From Bradyrhizobium diazoefficiens USDA 110 (lineage in GTDB: Bacteria; Pseudomonadota; Alphaproteobacteria; Rhizobiales; Xanthobacteraceae), in the NCBI RefSeq assembly GCF_000011365.1, contig NC_004463.1:7798001-7862000 (forward strand): a stretch of DNA of 64,000 bases. The letters run 5' to 3'. Within the stretch, counting starts at the first letter, position 1, and every line of letters starts with the position of its first letter. The notes beneath the pieces are model-generated. The model searched no databases, was not told where the DNA came from, and worked only from the letters and a program-made list of their open reading frames with translations. The position numbers were made by a program, and so were the translations under genes. Shown here one piece after another: positions 15,709-24,240 of this stretch.

Positions 15709-16781
15709 TCAGGCCGCCAGCACCAAATGAGGCACGTGCGATCGACGGGCGAAGACGTGGCCCTCGAAGATTCGCCGGGCCGTCCGCAGCACCCGGGCAA
15801 CCGGGCCGGGCTCCAGCCGAACCACGAGCTGGCCGGAGGGATGGGCGAGGGTGATCGGCACCGGCGGCGCCAATGGTCCGACCATCTCTGCCGCGATCGT
15901 CCCGGGCGTGACGCATGCCGTCGCGATCGCGACAGCGCCGGTCACCGCCAGCGCGTTATGGCAGTCATGCGGCATGAAATACCTGGTGCTCAACGTCGCC
16001 TCGCCTCCGCGCGCAATCAGAACCGGCTTCGGAATCACCATTGTCGCGGAATTTGGAAAGCCCATCCGGCATCCGGCCTCGATGCGCAAAGTTTCGAGGC
16101 GCGCGCGAAAGCCTCCGTCGGCGAAGTCCGAGGGAGCCTCACGGCCGGTCCACCCCAGATCCGCCGCGCGGACCAGCATAACGGGCATCGCCGCGTCGAT
16201 GCAGGTCACATCGATCCCTTCGATGCGATCGACCGGTCGTCCGGTGGGCAGGAGACGACCAGTGCTTGCGCCGGCCGCGTCGGGGAACGACAGCTCGATC
16301 GGCGCGGCCGTTCCCGGTACGCCGTCGATCCGCGCCTCGCCGTCGTAAGTCACGCGCCCTGCGGGGGTCGGAACGGTCGCGTCAATCAGCTTGCCGGTGT
16401 TAACATTGTGGATCCGCACATGGGTGCGATCCGCGGCGGCGGCGACCAGGCCGGCTTCGATTGCGAAGGCCCCACCCCCGCGAGCATGTTTCCGCAGTTC
16501 GGGGAGGTATCGACGATGCCTTCACGAACACGCACCTGGGCGAACAGGTAGTCGACATCGGCGCCTGGCACCGATGCCGGTCCAACGATCGCGACCTTGT
16601 TGATAACGGCATTGCCGCCGCCGATCCCGTCGATTCCAAGATCGTGCCCCCCTCCCATCACAGATAGCAGGATCGCGTCGCGCAGTTTGGGGTCGGCCGG
16701 AAGATCGCGGGCCAGGAAGAACGGCCCGCGCGAGGTGCCCCCACGCATGACCACACAGGGAATGGCAATCTGATCGTTCAT
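15709..16781 (-). pseudogene. PrpF/4-oxalomesaconate tautomerase family protein, single-base frameshift
   Basis: The N-terminal part (from Met at 16781; MNDQIAIPCVVMRGGTSRG, VMGGGHDLGIDGIGGGNAV, DTSPNCGNMLAGVGP) and the C-terminal part (from about 16466; AIEAGLVAAAADRTHV, RIHNVNTGKLIDA, RYFMPHDCHNALAVTGA) lie in different frames. The frame is lost at about 16467-16470, within GGGGCCTTC on the coding strand, where one base seems missing after the conserved AGVG. The repaired length of about 357 residues is normal. The family isomerises 4-oxalomesaconate or aconitate-type acids. It lies beside broken dctA and a LysR gene. The two nearby G-runs make a sequencing error possible. Confidence 0.8.
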
Positions 16782-16897
16782 GGAGCTGTTCCGTTCGCGA
16801 CAACTTCGCTCGATCCGGAGCATCCCTCGACAGAACTCTTTTGTGAAATGCAAATATCCGATGTATTATTCCGATTATCGATACAATGGAGCTTGCC

Positions 16898-17857
16898 ATG
16901 AACGCAGAACTTCTCGACCTCAAGGCGTTCATCACCGTGGCGGAGACGGGAAGCTTCGTGCGCACCGCCAGGGCGCTGAACCTGTCGCAGCCGGCGCTGA
17001 GCCGACGCATTCAGAAGCTGGAAGAAAGCCTCGGTGCGCCGCTGCTCGAACGCTCGACGCGTCACGTCAATCTCACCATGACCGGCCGTGATTTCCTGCC
17101 GAAGGTGCGCCGCCTCATCGACGAGTTCGAGACCTCGGTGCTCGCCATCCACGATATCGGCGCGCGAAGTTCGGGCCTGGTCTCGGTGGCTGCGGTGCCG
17201 ACAGCGGTGTTCTACTTCCTGCCGCGTGCGATCGGCCGGTTTGCCGAAACGTATCCACGCATTCGCATCCGGATTCTGGACATCGGTGCCAATGAAGGAT
17301 TGGAAGCGGTCGCGCGCGGAGAAGCCGACTTCGGCATCAATTTCATCGGTGCTTCGCATGCCGAGATCGAATTCGAGAAACTGGTTGAGGACCCCTTCGT
17401 CCTGGCCTGCCGTCATGACCATCCGTTGGCATCGCGCAAACGGGTCAGCTGGTCAGAGATTGTGTCACACCGGGTCATCACCGTCGGTCGCAACAGCGGC
17501 AATCGCGCGCTGATCGACAATGCGCTCGCGCGACACGGCCTGCAGCTGAACTGGTCCTATGAGGTCGCTCACCTCTCCGGTTCGCTTGGCCTCGTCGAAG
17601 CGGGACTCGGCATCGCGGTGCTGCCGAAGCTTGCGACGCCCGCCGCCGGTCACCCCATCATTCACACCGTTCGGTTGATCGAGCCGGAGGTGTCGCGGAC
17701 GATCGGAATCGTGCGCAGGCGCGGGACCACACTATCTCCTCACGCGAGCCAGTTTCTCAAGATGCTTCTCGAGGCGTGGCACACGCCTTCCGGGACGCGC
17801 GGGCAAGACAAGCCGAAGCCCCGATCCGCTCAGGCAAACTCGATTCGGCGGGCCTGA
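16898..17857 (+). CDS. LysR-family transcriptional regulator
   Basis: The 319-residue protein has the LysR helix-turn-helix (residues about 3-62; LLDLKAFITVAETGSFVRTA, LSQPALSRRIQKLEESLGAP) and a periplasmic-binding-like effector domain (about 90-295; GLVSVAAVPTAVFYFLPRAI). The start at 16898 has GGAG six bases upstream; an in-frame ATG at 16886 overlaps it. It is divergent from the tautomerase gene with a 116-bp shared space that is A/T-rich and contains TCCGAT at 16857 and 16870, a candidate binding region. By position it probably controls the tautomerase/dctA genes. Unlike them it is intact. Confidence 0.88.
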   Translation: MNAELLDLKAFITVAETGSFVRTARALNLSQPALSRRIQKLEESLGAPLLERSTRHVNLTMTGRDFLPKVRRLIDEFETSVLAIHDIGARSSGLVSVAAVPTAVFYFLPRAIGRFAETYPRIRIRILDIGANEGLEAVARGEADFGINFIGASHAEIEFEKLVEDPFVLACRHDHPLASRKRVSWSEIVSHRVITVGRNSGNRALIDNALARHGLQLNWSYEVAHLSGSLGLVEAGLGIAVLPKLATPAAGHPIIHTVRLIEPEVSRTIGIVRRRGTTLSPHASQFLKMLLEAWHTPSGTRGQDKPKPRSAQANSIRRA

Positions 17858-18269
17858 AGAGGAAACGCTAATAGGTCGGCAGCGCAGCGCTGCAAGACCG
17901 TTCCCCTGTCGAACCGGAAGTTCCTCGGATCAGCCCCGCCGTGTTTTCAGAGGCATTTTGCGTCCTCCGGCCGCAGCACCATAGTGTGGCCAGCCGACTG
18001 CGTTGCGTTCAGTCCTCATACCGCTTACAAGGCCGGGCTTCGCCAGTCGCGAGCAGGTACGGATGCACATGGTCAGGCGATCAGAACGCAGAACCCGAAT
18101 TGATTGCCGCTAATTGATGCGGCGATTGGATCGATGCGCACGTTAATCATCTCCACAGGCGCCGTTCCCACGACCTAGGTCTGACAACATGCCGCTAGAT
18201 CGGCTGACGGCCATGCGCTAGTGTTTTATACGACCGGTTAAAAACACCGGCCGTTTGAGGGAGAAAAAC
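17858..18269. other. 412-bp intergenic region before the sugar ABC operon
   Basis: I see no gene here. Near its right end GTGTTTT (18221-18227) and AAAACAC (18241-18247) form an inverted repeat around a short spacer, about 23-49 bp before the binding-protein start. This could be an operator or part of the promoter. The rest has no recognisable structure. Confidence 0.45.
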
Positions 18270-19655
18270 GTGAGATCCAAGGTTATTGGCGCAGTCACAC
18301 TGGCGGTCGCTGCGGCCGGGCTGTTCGCAGCCGCTGCACCCGCATTTGCGCAGCAGAAGACGATTACGGTCTGGTGGGGCAAGGGCTTCTACCGCTCCGA
18401 AGACGACGCGCTGATCGAGACGATCAAGAAGTTCGAAGCCAAGACCGGCATCAAGGTCGAATTGTCGCAGTACGCGATTCAGGACATGATTCCGAAGACG
18501 GTCGCCGCGCTCGATGCCGGCACCGTGCCCGATGTTGCCTATTCCGACTCTTATGACGTGCAGGCGCAGGGCAAGTGGGCCTATGAGGGCAAGCTCGAGG
18601 ACCTCACCGATGTCATGGAGCCGATCAAGGATCGGTTCGTGCAGAACACGCTGGATGCGTCGATCCTCTATAACGACGTTACCAAGAAGAAGGCCTATTA
18701 CGGCTTCCCGCTGAAGCAGCAGAGCATGCACGTCCAGATCTGGAACGACATGCTGGAGAAGGCCGGCTTCAAGCTCGCCGACATCCCGACCGACTGGGAA
18801 GGCTACTGGTCGTTCTGGTGCGACAAGGTGCAGCCGGGGATCCGCAAGGCCACCGGCCAGCGCATCTACGCCGTCGGCCAGCCGATGGGCGTGGAATCCA
18901 CCGACGCCTTCCAGTCGTTCTACACCTTCATGGACGCCTACCACGTCAAGCTGGTCGACGACGACGGCAAGCTGCTGGTCGACGATCCCAAGGTTCGCGA
19001 GAACCTGATCAAGGCGATGAAGGACTACACCGACACCTACATCAAGGGCTGCACCCCGCCCTCGTCCACGACCTGGAAGGACCCGGACAACAACGTCGCC
19101 TTCCACAACAAGACCATCGTGATGACCCACAACTTCACGATCTCGATCGCGGCGAAGTGGTACGAGGACTCCCAGAACCAGGCGCTTACGCCCGAGCAGC
19201 GCGAGGCCGGCAAGAAGGCCTATGAGCAGGACATCGTCACGGCGTCCTTCCCGAAGGCGCCTGACGGGTCGACCATCCGCTACCGCTCCGACGTCAAGAC
19301 CGGGCTGGTCTTCACCGCGGCCAAGAACAAGGCCGAGGCCAAGCAGTTCATCAGCTTCCTGCTCCAGGAAGACAACGTCCGTCCCTATATCGAGGGCGCG
19401 CTCGGCCGCTGGTTCCCGGTGACCAAGGAAAGCCAGGCCAGCCCGTTCTGGCAGGCCGACAAGCACCGCAAGGCGGTCTACGCCCAGTTCACCGGCGGCA
19501 CCGCCGCGTTCGACTTCACCAAGAACTGGAAGTTCACGATCCTCAACAACGAGAACGTGTGGGCCAAGGCGATGAACCGGGTCGTCAGCGAGAAGGTCCC
19601 GGTCGACAAGGCCGTCGACGAACTGATCGCCCGCATCAAGCAGGTCGCGGGTTAA
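18270..19655 (+). CDS. Extracellular solute-binding protein of a sugar-type ABC importer
   Basis: The 461-residue protein has a signal peptide (about residues 1-28, ending AFAQ) and a family-1 binding-protein fold: KTITVWWGKGFYRSEDDALI, ETIKKFEAKTGIKVELSQY and VPDVAYSDSYDVQ. GTG at 18270 is chosen because GAGGGA lies just upstream; an earlier TTG would place that site inside the gene. The family binds oligosaccharides, glycerol-phosphate compounds or polyols; the ligand is unknown. It is followed by two permease genes and forms their operon. Two stem-loops after the gene probably stabilise its mRNA and raise its level over the permeases. Confidence 0.9.
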   Translation: MRSKVIGAVTLAVAAAGLFAAAAPAFAQQKTITVWWGKGFYRSEDDALIETIKKFEAKTGIKVELSQYAIQDMIPKTVAALDAGTVPDVAYSDSYDVQAQGKWAYEGKLEDLTDVMEPIKDRFVQNTLDASILYNDVTKKKAYYGFPLKQQSMHVQIWNDMLEKAGFKLADIPTDWEGYWSFWCDKVQPGIRKATGQRIYAVGQPMGVESTDAFQSFYTFMDAYHVKLVDDDGKLLVDDPKVRENLIKAMKDYTDTYIKGCTPPSSTTWKDPDNNVAFHNKTIVMTHNFTISIAAKWYEDSQNQALTPEQREAGKKAYEQDIVTASFPKAPDGSTIRYRSDVKTGLVFTAAKNKAEAKQFISFLLQEDNVRPYIEGALGRWFPVTKESQASPFWQADKHRKAVYAQFTGGTAAFDFTKNWKFTILNNENVWAKAMNRVVSEKVPVDKAVDELIARIKQVAG

Positions 19656-19666
19656 TTCATCCTTTC

Positions 19667-19725
19667 CCTCTCCCCGCTTTGCGGGGAGAGGTATAAGAAC
19701 AACACCGGCCGCGTTTCGCGGCCGG
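19667..19725 (+). terminator. two consecutive hairpins after the binding-protein gene
   Basis: CCTCTCCCCGC (19667-19677) pairs with GCGGGGAGAGG (19681-19691), and CCGGCCGC (19705-19712) pairs with GCGGCCGG (19718-19725). Neither is followed by a long T-run. In binding-protein operons such structures usually attenuate or process the transcript rather than end it completely. Confidence 0.7.
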
Positions 19726-19750
19726 CATCTCTTTGAAGAGTCCGAAAAGA

Positions 19751-20623
19751 ATGGCGATCACGCTCTCTGGCGATCAGGCAATCCCCGCGCCGCCCTTGTC
19801 GTCGCGGCTGACCCCGGCGCAGGCCTGGGGCATCGCGCTGCTCGCGCCCTATCTGCTGGTTTTCCTCGCCTTCGTCGTCTATCCCGTCTGCTACGGGCTG
19901 TGGCTGGCGCGGGCGCCGGCGAACTATGTCGCGCTCTACAACGACCCGATCTTCGCGCGCGCCGCGGTCAACACGCTGATCTTCCTGGTCATCGGCATCA
20001 ACATCAAGATGCTGATCGCGCTGTTCCTGTCCGGCTTCTTCGCCCAGCAGCGCACCTGGATCAAATGGCTCTCGGTGATCTTCATCCTGCCCTGGGCGGT
20101 GCCGTCGATCCCGACCATCCTGTCCGTGCGCTTCATGCTCAATCCCGAATGGGGCGTGATCAACCACCTCATCTTCTCGTTCACCGGTGACGACGGCCCG
20201 AACTGGCTGAACGACCCGACGGTGGCGCTGACCATGGCGATCGGCGTCCACATCTGGAAGTCGCTGCCGTTCTGGACGCTGATCCTGATCACCGGACGCC
20301 TTGCGATACCGCACGATCTGTTCGAGGCCGCCGAGGTGGACGGCGCGAGCTGGTGGCAGAAGTTCCGCTTCATCACCTGGCCGTCGATGCAGACGCTCTA
20401 CATCACCTGCACGCTGCTTTCGATGATCTGGACGCTCGGCGATTTCAACAGCGTCTACCTCCTCACCGGCGGTGGCCCGGCCGACCTCACGCATGTGCTG
20501 GCGACGCTCGGCATCCGCTATCTCCGGCTCGACCAGCTCTCGCTGGCAATGGCATCGATCGTCTGTGCGATGCCGTTCGTCCTGCCGCTCGTGTACTTCA
20601 TGATGAAACGGTTGTCGCGATGA
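19751..20623 (+). CDS. ABC transporter permease, MalF type
   Basis: The 290-residue inner-membrane permease has six predicted helices, the first at about residues 25-50 (WGIALLAPYLLVFLAFVVYP). The coupling EAA loop is DLFEAAEVDGASWWQKFRFI at about 195-215, the site that touches the ATPase. Met at 19751 follows GAAGAG; the open frame starting at TTG 19733 is less likely. Its stop overlaps the next gene start by ATGA, so translation is coupled. There is no ATP-binding protein gene next to this operon. Confidence 0.9.
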   Translation: MAITLSGDQAIPAPPLSSRLTPAQAWGIALLAPYLLVFLAFVVYPVCYGLWLARAPANYVALYNDPIFARAAVNTLIFLVIGINIKMLIALFLSGFFAQQRTWIKWLSVIFILPWAVPSIPTILSVRFMLNPEWGVINHLIFSFTGDDGPNWLNDPTVALTMAIGVHIWKSLPFWTLILITGRLAIPHDLFEAAEVDGASWWQKFRFITWPSMQTLYITCTLLSMIWTLGDFNSVYLLTGGGPADLTHVLATLGIRYLRLDQLSLAMASIVCAMPFVLPLVYFMMKRLSR

Positions 20624-21471
20624 AGCTTCCCTCCTTACGCGAAGTCGCGACCGAAGCGCGGTTGCTGCTGATCGGCATTCCCGTCTTCATCTGGACGATG
20701 GTGCCGATCTATCACATGTTCCTGTTCGCGATCTCCCCGAAGGAGGACGCGTTCTCGGGCAAGCTCTGGCCCGACCATCCGACGCTGCACAACTTCGAGA
20801 TCGTGTTCAAGCAGCAGCACTACTTCCTGCGCGACTTCTATGTGCAGTTCTGGAACTCGCTGGTGATCGCGGCGTCGGTCGGCGTGCTGACGCTGTTCAT
20901 CGCCACCGCCGCCGCGTTCTCGATCTCGCGGCTGCGGGTGCCCGGTGGGCGCATCGTGATGAACCTGGCGCTCTTCACCTATTTCATCCCCGCGGCGTTC
21001 CTCGCCGTTCCGATGTACCGCACCATGGGTAATTACGGCCTCCTGAACAATCACTGGTCGCTGATCCTGGCCATGGTGACGATCGCCAGCCCTTACGCGA
21101 TCTGGGTGCTGAAGCAGGCCTCCGACAAGCTGCCGGTCGAGCTGGATGAAGCCGCCGTGATGGACGGCGCGACGACGCTCCAGATCTTCCGGCTGGTCTA
21201 TCTGCCGCTGATGATGCCCTCACTGGTCGCGATCGGCACCTATGCGGTGCTGCTGGCCTGGAACGAATATCTCTACGCGTTCCTGCTGCTCTCCAACGAC
21301 CGCGAGATCACGCTGCCCGTCGCGCTCGGCAACTTCCTCGCCGCCGACGATTCGCCGTGGGAGCTGTTGATGACCACCGGCTTCATCTACGCGCTGCCAC
21401 CGGCCGCGATCTACTACGCCTTCCGCCGCTACATGGTCGGCGGGCTCACCGCGGGTGCAGTGAAGTCCTGA
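20620..21471 (+). CDS. ABC transporter permease, MalG type
   Basis: The 283-residue protein starts at an ATGA overlap with the MalF-type gene. It has six predicted helices and the EAA motif VELDEAAVMDGATTLQIFRL at about 168-187, and a typical MalG C-terminus (RYMVGGLTAGAVKS). With the other permease it forms the membrane channel for the substrate caught by the binding protein. No ATPase gene follows, so a shared MalK/UgpC-type ATPase from elsewhere, or possibly the polyamine-type ATPase 3 kb away, must energise it. Confidence 0.9.
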   Translation: MKLPSLREVATEARLLLIGIPVFIWTMVPIYHMFLFAISPKEDAFSGKLWPDHPTLHNFEIVFKQQHYFLRDFYVQFWNSLVIAASVGVLTLFIATAAAFSISRLRVPGGRIVMNLALFTYFIPAAFLAVPMYRTMGNYGLLNNHWSLILAMVTIASPYAIWVLKQASDKLPVELDEAAVMDGATTLQIFRLVYLPLMMPSLVAIGTYAVLLAWNEYLYAFLLLSNDREITLPVALGNFLAADDSPWELLMTTGFIYALPPAAIYYAFRRYMVGGLTAGAVKS

Positions 21472-21583
21472 CGCGACAGGACGCATCCGGTCGCCGCAAG
21501 CAGTACGTTCGAGCGACAACGTGGACAATTGAAGATTGTCCACGCCTGCTCTAACCTCGAAGCCCTGTCACGGGCTCGTCATC

Positions 21584-22576
21584 ATGCGCGGCAACGACGC
21601 GATCCATCTCGGCCTGATGCTGCTCGCGCTCGCGGCAGCCTATCTGGTGCCGTTCGAGCTGTTGCTGCTGGCCTATGTCGTGCTCGGCCCGGCGCATTAT
21701 TTCACCGAGATATCCTGGCTGCATGACCGCAGCTACTATCTGCCTCACCGCGGGATTGCCGTAGCCCTGGCAATCGTCGCCGTGGTCGCGGCGCTGATCG
21801 ACAACGCCTCGTGGTTCGGCTTCGCGATGTGGGGCGCGCTGATCGTCTGCGCCATGCTGGCGGCGACCACATCCGCGGTCGAGAGCATGCTGCTGTTCAT
21901 GGCGGCGATCGCCCTGTCCGCGATCATGTATTCGAGCGGATCGTCGCTCGCCGTGATCGGCATCCTGATCCCGACGCTCGTTCACGTCTCGCTGTTCACG
22001 CTGATCTTCATGGTGCTCGGCGCCTATCGGTCCGGCAGCCGCGTGCAGGCCACGCTGGTGGTCGTCTACCTCGCCGCAATTGCCACGATCCTGCTGCTGC
22101 CGCAGACCGCCGAAATCCGGATCGCGAGCTTTGCCCGGGTCGGCCAGGATTATTTCGGCAATGTCGGCCCGGCTCTCGGCCGGCTGTTCGGTGTGCCCGG
22201 CCTCGTCCTCGACACCAGGCTGACCAGCCTCCTCGCCTTCGTCTACACCTATCACTACCTCAACTGGTTCATCAAAGCCGACGTGATCCGCTGGACCGAG
22301 GTGCCGAAGGCCCGGCTGGCGGCGATGGCCGCCGCCAGCGCTGCATCCACCGCGCTTTATTTCTACGACTATGCGTTCGGCTTCACCTTCCTGCTGGCGC
22401 TGAGCCTGATCCACATCCTGCTCGAGTTTCCGCTCGACAGCCTCGCGCTGCGCCAGCTCGGCGCCGCAATACAAGGCTCGGCGCGTGGATGGCACGCTGC
22501 ACGAACGGCTACAGCGGCGCCGCGCTCTCGCCCTGCGAGCTCGACAGCTTCGAAGCGAGCGAAGCAATCACGATGA
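21584..22576 (+). CDS. Conserved multispanning membrane protein of unknown function
   Basis: The 330-residue protein has about eight hydrophobic helices, with features such as VLGPAHYFTEISWLHDRSYYL (quoted as VLGPAHYFTEISWLH and DRSYYL) and FVYTYHYLNWFIKADVIRW, rich in His and aromatic residues near membrane edges. I do not recognise a family. The start is uncertain: Met at 21584 is chosen because the frame before it is polar; 21536 is possible. The last 20-odd codons (from about 22509) read antisense into the end of the potI-like gene and are rich in Arg, Ser and Ala, unlike the rest, so a natural stop may have been lost. Confidence 0.65.
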   Translation: MRGNDAIHLGLMLLALAAAYLVPFELLLLAYVVLGPAHYFTEISWLHDRSYYLPHRGIAVALAIVAVVAALIDNASWFGFAMWGALIVCAMLAATTSAVESMLLFMAAIALSAIMYSSGSSLAVIGILIPTLVHVSLFTLIFMVLGAYRSGSRVQATLVVVYLAAIATILLLPQTAEIRIASFARVGQDYFGNVGPALGRLFGVPGLVLDTRLTSLLAFVYTYHYLNWFIKADVIRWTEVPKARLAAMAAASAASTALYFYDYAFGFTFLLALSLIHILLEFPLDSLALRQLGAAIQGSARGWHAARTATAAPRSRPASSTASKRAKQSR

Positions 22577-23321
22577 CCACCGCGATCAGGCCGATCACCA
22601 GCGTGCAGATCGCGTTGATCTCGGGCTTCACGCCAAGGCGCACCTCGGAATAGATCCGGATCGGCAAGGTTGCCGAGCCCGGACCGGTGGTGAAGCTCGC
22701 GATCACGAGATCATCGAGCGACAGCGTGAAGGCCAGCATCCAGCCGGCGACGATCGCGGGCGCGATCAACGGCAGCGTGACGGCCGCGAACGCGCACACC
22801 GGATTGCAGCCGAGGTCCATCGCCGCCTCTTCCAGCGAGCGGTCCAGCGAGCCGAGGCGGGACTGCACGACCACGGCGACGAAGCACATCGTCAGCGTGG
22901 TATGGGCGATCGTCACCGTCCAGAAGCCGCGCTCGGCGTTCAGCGCGACGAACAAGAGCAGCAGCGACAATCCGGTGATCACCTCCGGCATCACCAGCGG
23001 CGCATAGAGCATGCCGGAGAACAGTGTCCGGCCGCGGAACCTCTCGCCGCGCGACAGCGCCACTGCGGCGAGCGTGCCGAGCAGCGTGGCGATGCTCGCC
23101 GAGGAGACCGCGACCCGCAGGCTCATCCAGGCCGCCTCGATCATCGCGCGGTCATTGAAGAACTCGTGATACCAGCGCAGCGACCAGCCGCCCCACACCG
23201 TCACCAGCCGCGAGGCGTTGAAGGAATAGATGACGAGAATGAGGATCGGCAGATAGAGGAACGCCAGCCCCAGCGCGAGCGAGGCGATATTGAAGCGGGA
23301 CAGGCGAGAGACCTTGCGCAT
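22509..23321 (-). CDS. potI: Polyamine-type ABC permease, PotI/PotC-like
   Basis: The 270-residue permease has six predicted helices and the EAA loop SLEEAAMDLGCNPVCAFAAV at about 164-183. FLYLPILILVIYSFNASRLV near the N-terminus and FTLSLDDLVIASFTTGPGS near the C-terminus are typical of PotC/PotI permeases for putrescine or spermidine. It begins 4 bp after potH, in an operon glpD-potG-potH-potI. No PotF-type binding protein gene is present in this operon. Its 3' end overlaps the convergent membrane protein gene by 68 bp. Confidence 0.85.
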   Translation of the reverse strand: MRKVSRLSRFNIASLALGLAFLYLPILILVIYSFNASRLVTVWGGWSLRWYHEFFNDRAMIEAAWMSLRVAVSSASIATLLGTLAAVALSRGERFRGRTLFSGMLYAPLVMPEVITGLSLLLLFVALNAERGFWTVTIAHTTLTMCFVAVVVQSRLGSLDRSLEEAAMDLGCNPVCAFAAVTLPLIAPAIVAGWMLAFTLSLDDLVIASFTTGPGSATLPIRIYSEVRLGVKPEINAICTLVIGLIAVVIVIASLASKLSSSQGESAAPL

Positions 23322-23325
23322 CGGC

Positions 23326-24240
23326 TCACCGCCCCTGTTCCAGTTGTCGCTTCTGCAGCCGTTCGTACAGCAACAGCGGCACCAGCAGCACCACCAGCAG
23401 CACGATGGCCGCTGCGGAAGCGACCGGCCAGTCCTTGTTGGTGAAGAATTCGAGCCACAGGGTCTGGCCGATCATCAGCGAATTGGAGCCGGCCAGGAGG
23501 TCCGGAATCACGAACTCGCCGACGATGGGGATGAAGCACAAGAGCACGCCGGCGCCGACGCCGGGCAGCGACAGCGGGAAGGTGACGAGCCAGAACACCT
23601 GCCAGGGCGGCGCGCCGAGATCGGAGGCCGCCTCCTCCAGCGCCGGCTCCATCTTGGCGAGCGTGGCATAGAGCGGCAGGATCATGAATGGAAGATAAGA
23701 GTAGACGATGCCGATATACATCGCGGTATCGGTGGAGAGCCACACCACCGGCTGGCTGACCAGATGCAGCGCGAGCAGGATCTGGTTGAGCAGGCCGTCG
23801 TGCTGGAGGATGTTGATCCAGGCATAGATGCGGATCAGGAACGAGGTCCAGAACGGCACGATCACCAGCACCATCGCCACCGCCTGCCAGCGCTTCGGCA
23901 ACCGCGCCATGCCATAGGCGATGGGATAGCCGATCAGGAGCAGCAGCGCCGTCGCCGTGACCGCGACGGTCAGGCTGCGCACATAGGCGTACACATAGAT
24001 GTCGTCGGAACCGAGCAGCCTGAAATTGTCGAGCGACAGCGCGGCAAAGGCCGCCTTTAGCGATTCCCATCCCGCCGCCAGGTCGAACACCGGCTCGTAG
24101 GGCGGCTGCGCGATCGCGGTCTGCGACAGGCTGATCTTCAGCACGAAGGCGAACGGCACCAGGAAGAGCAGCACCATCCAGACATAGGGGGCGATCGCGG
24201 CGAAGCGCGCCGGTCGCGCGAAGATCCGGCGTCCGCTCAT
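23326..24240 (-). CDS. potH: Polyamine-type ABC permease, PotH/PotB-like
   Basis: The 304-residue permease has six predicted helices and the EAA motif PALEEAASDLGAPPWQVFWL (about 194-213). VPFWTSFLIRIYAWINIL is the family signature after helix 3. The long periplasmic loop after helix 1 is usual for PotB/PotH. It overlaps the potG stop by 4 bases (ATGA), so translation is coupled to the ATPase gene. Confidence 0.88.
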   Translation of the reverse strand: MSGRRIFARPARFAAIAPYVWMVLLFLVPFAFVLKISLSQTAIAQPPYEPVFDLAAGWESLKAAFAALSLDNFRLLGSDDIYVYAYVRSLTVAVTATALLLLIGYPIAYGMARLPKRWQAVAMVLVIVPFWTSFLIRIYAWINILQHDGLLNQILLALHLVSQPVVWLSTDTAMYIGIVYSYLPFMILPLYATLAKMEPALEEAASDLGAPPWQVFWLVTFPLSLPGVGAGVLLCFIPIVGEFVIPDLLAGSNSLMIGQTLWLEFFTNKDWPVASAAAIVLLVVLLVPLLLYERLQKRQLEQGR

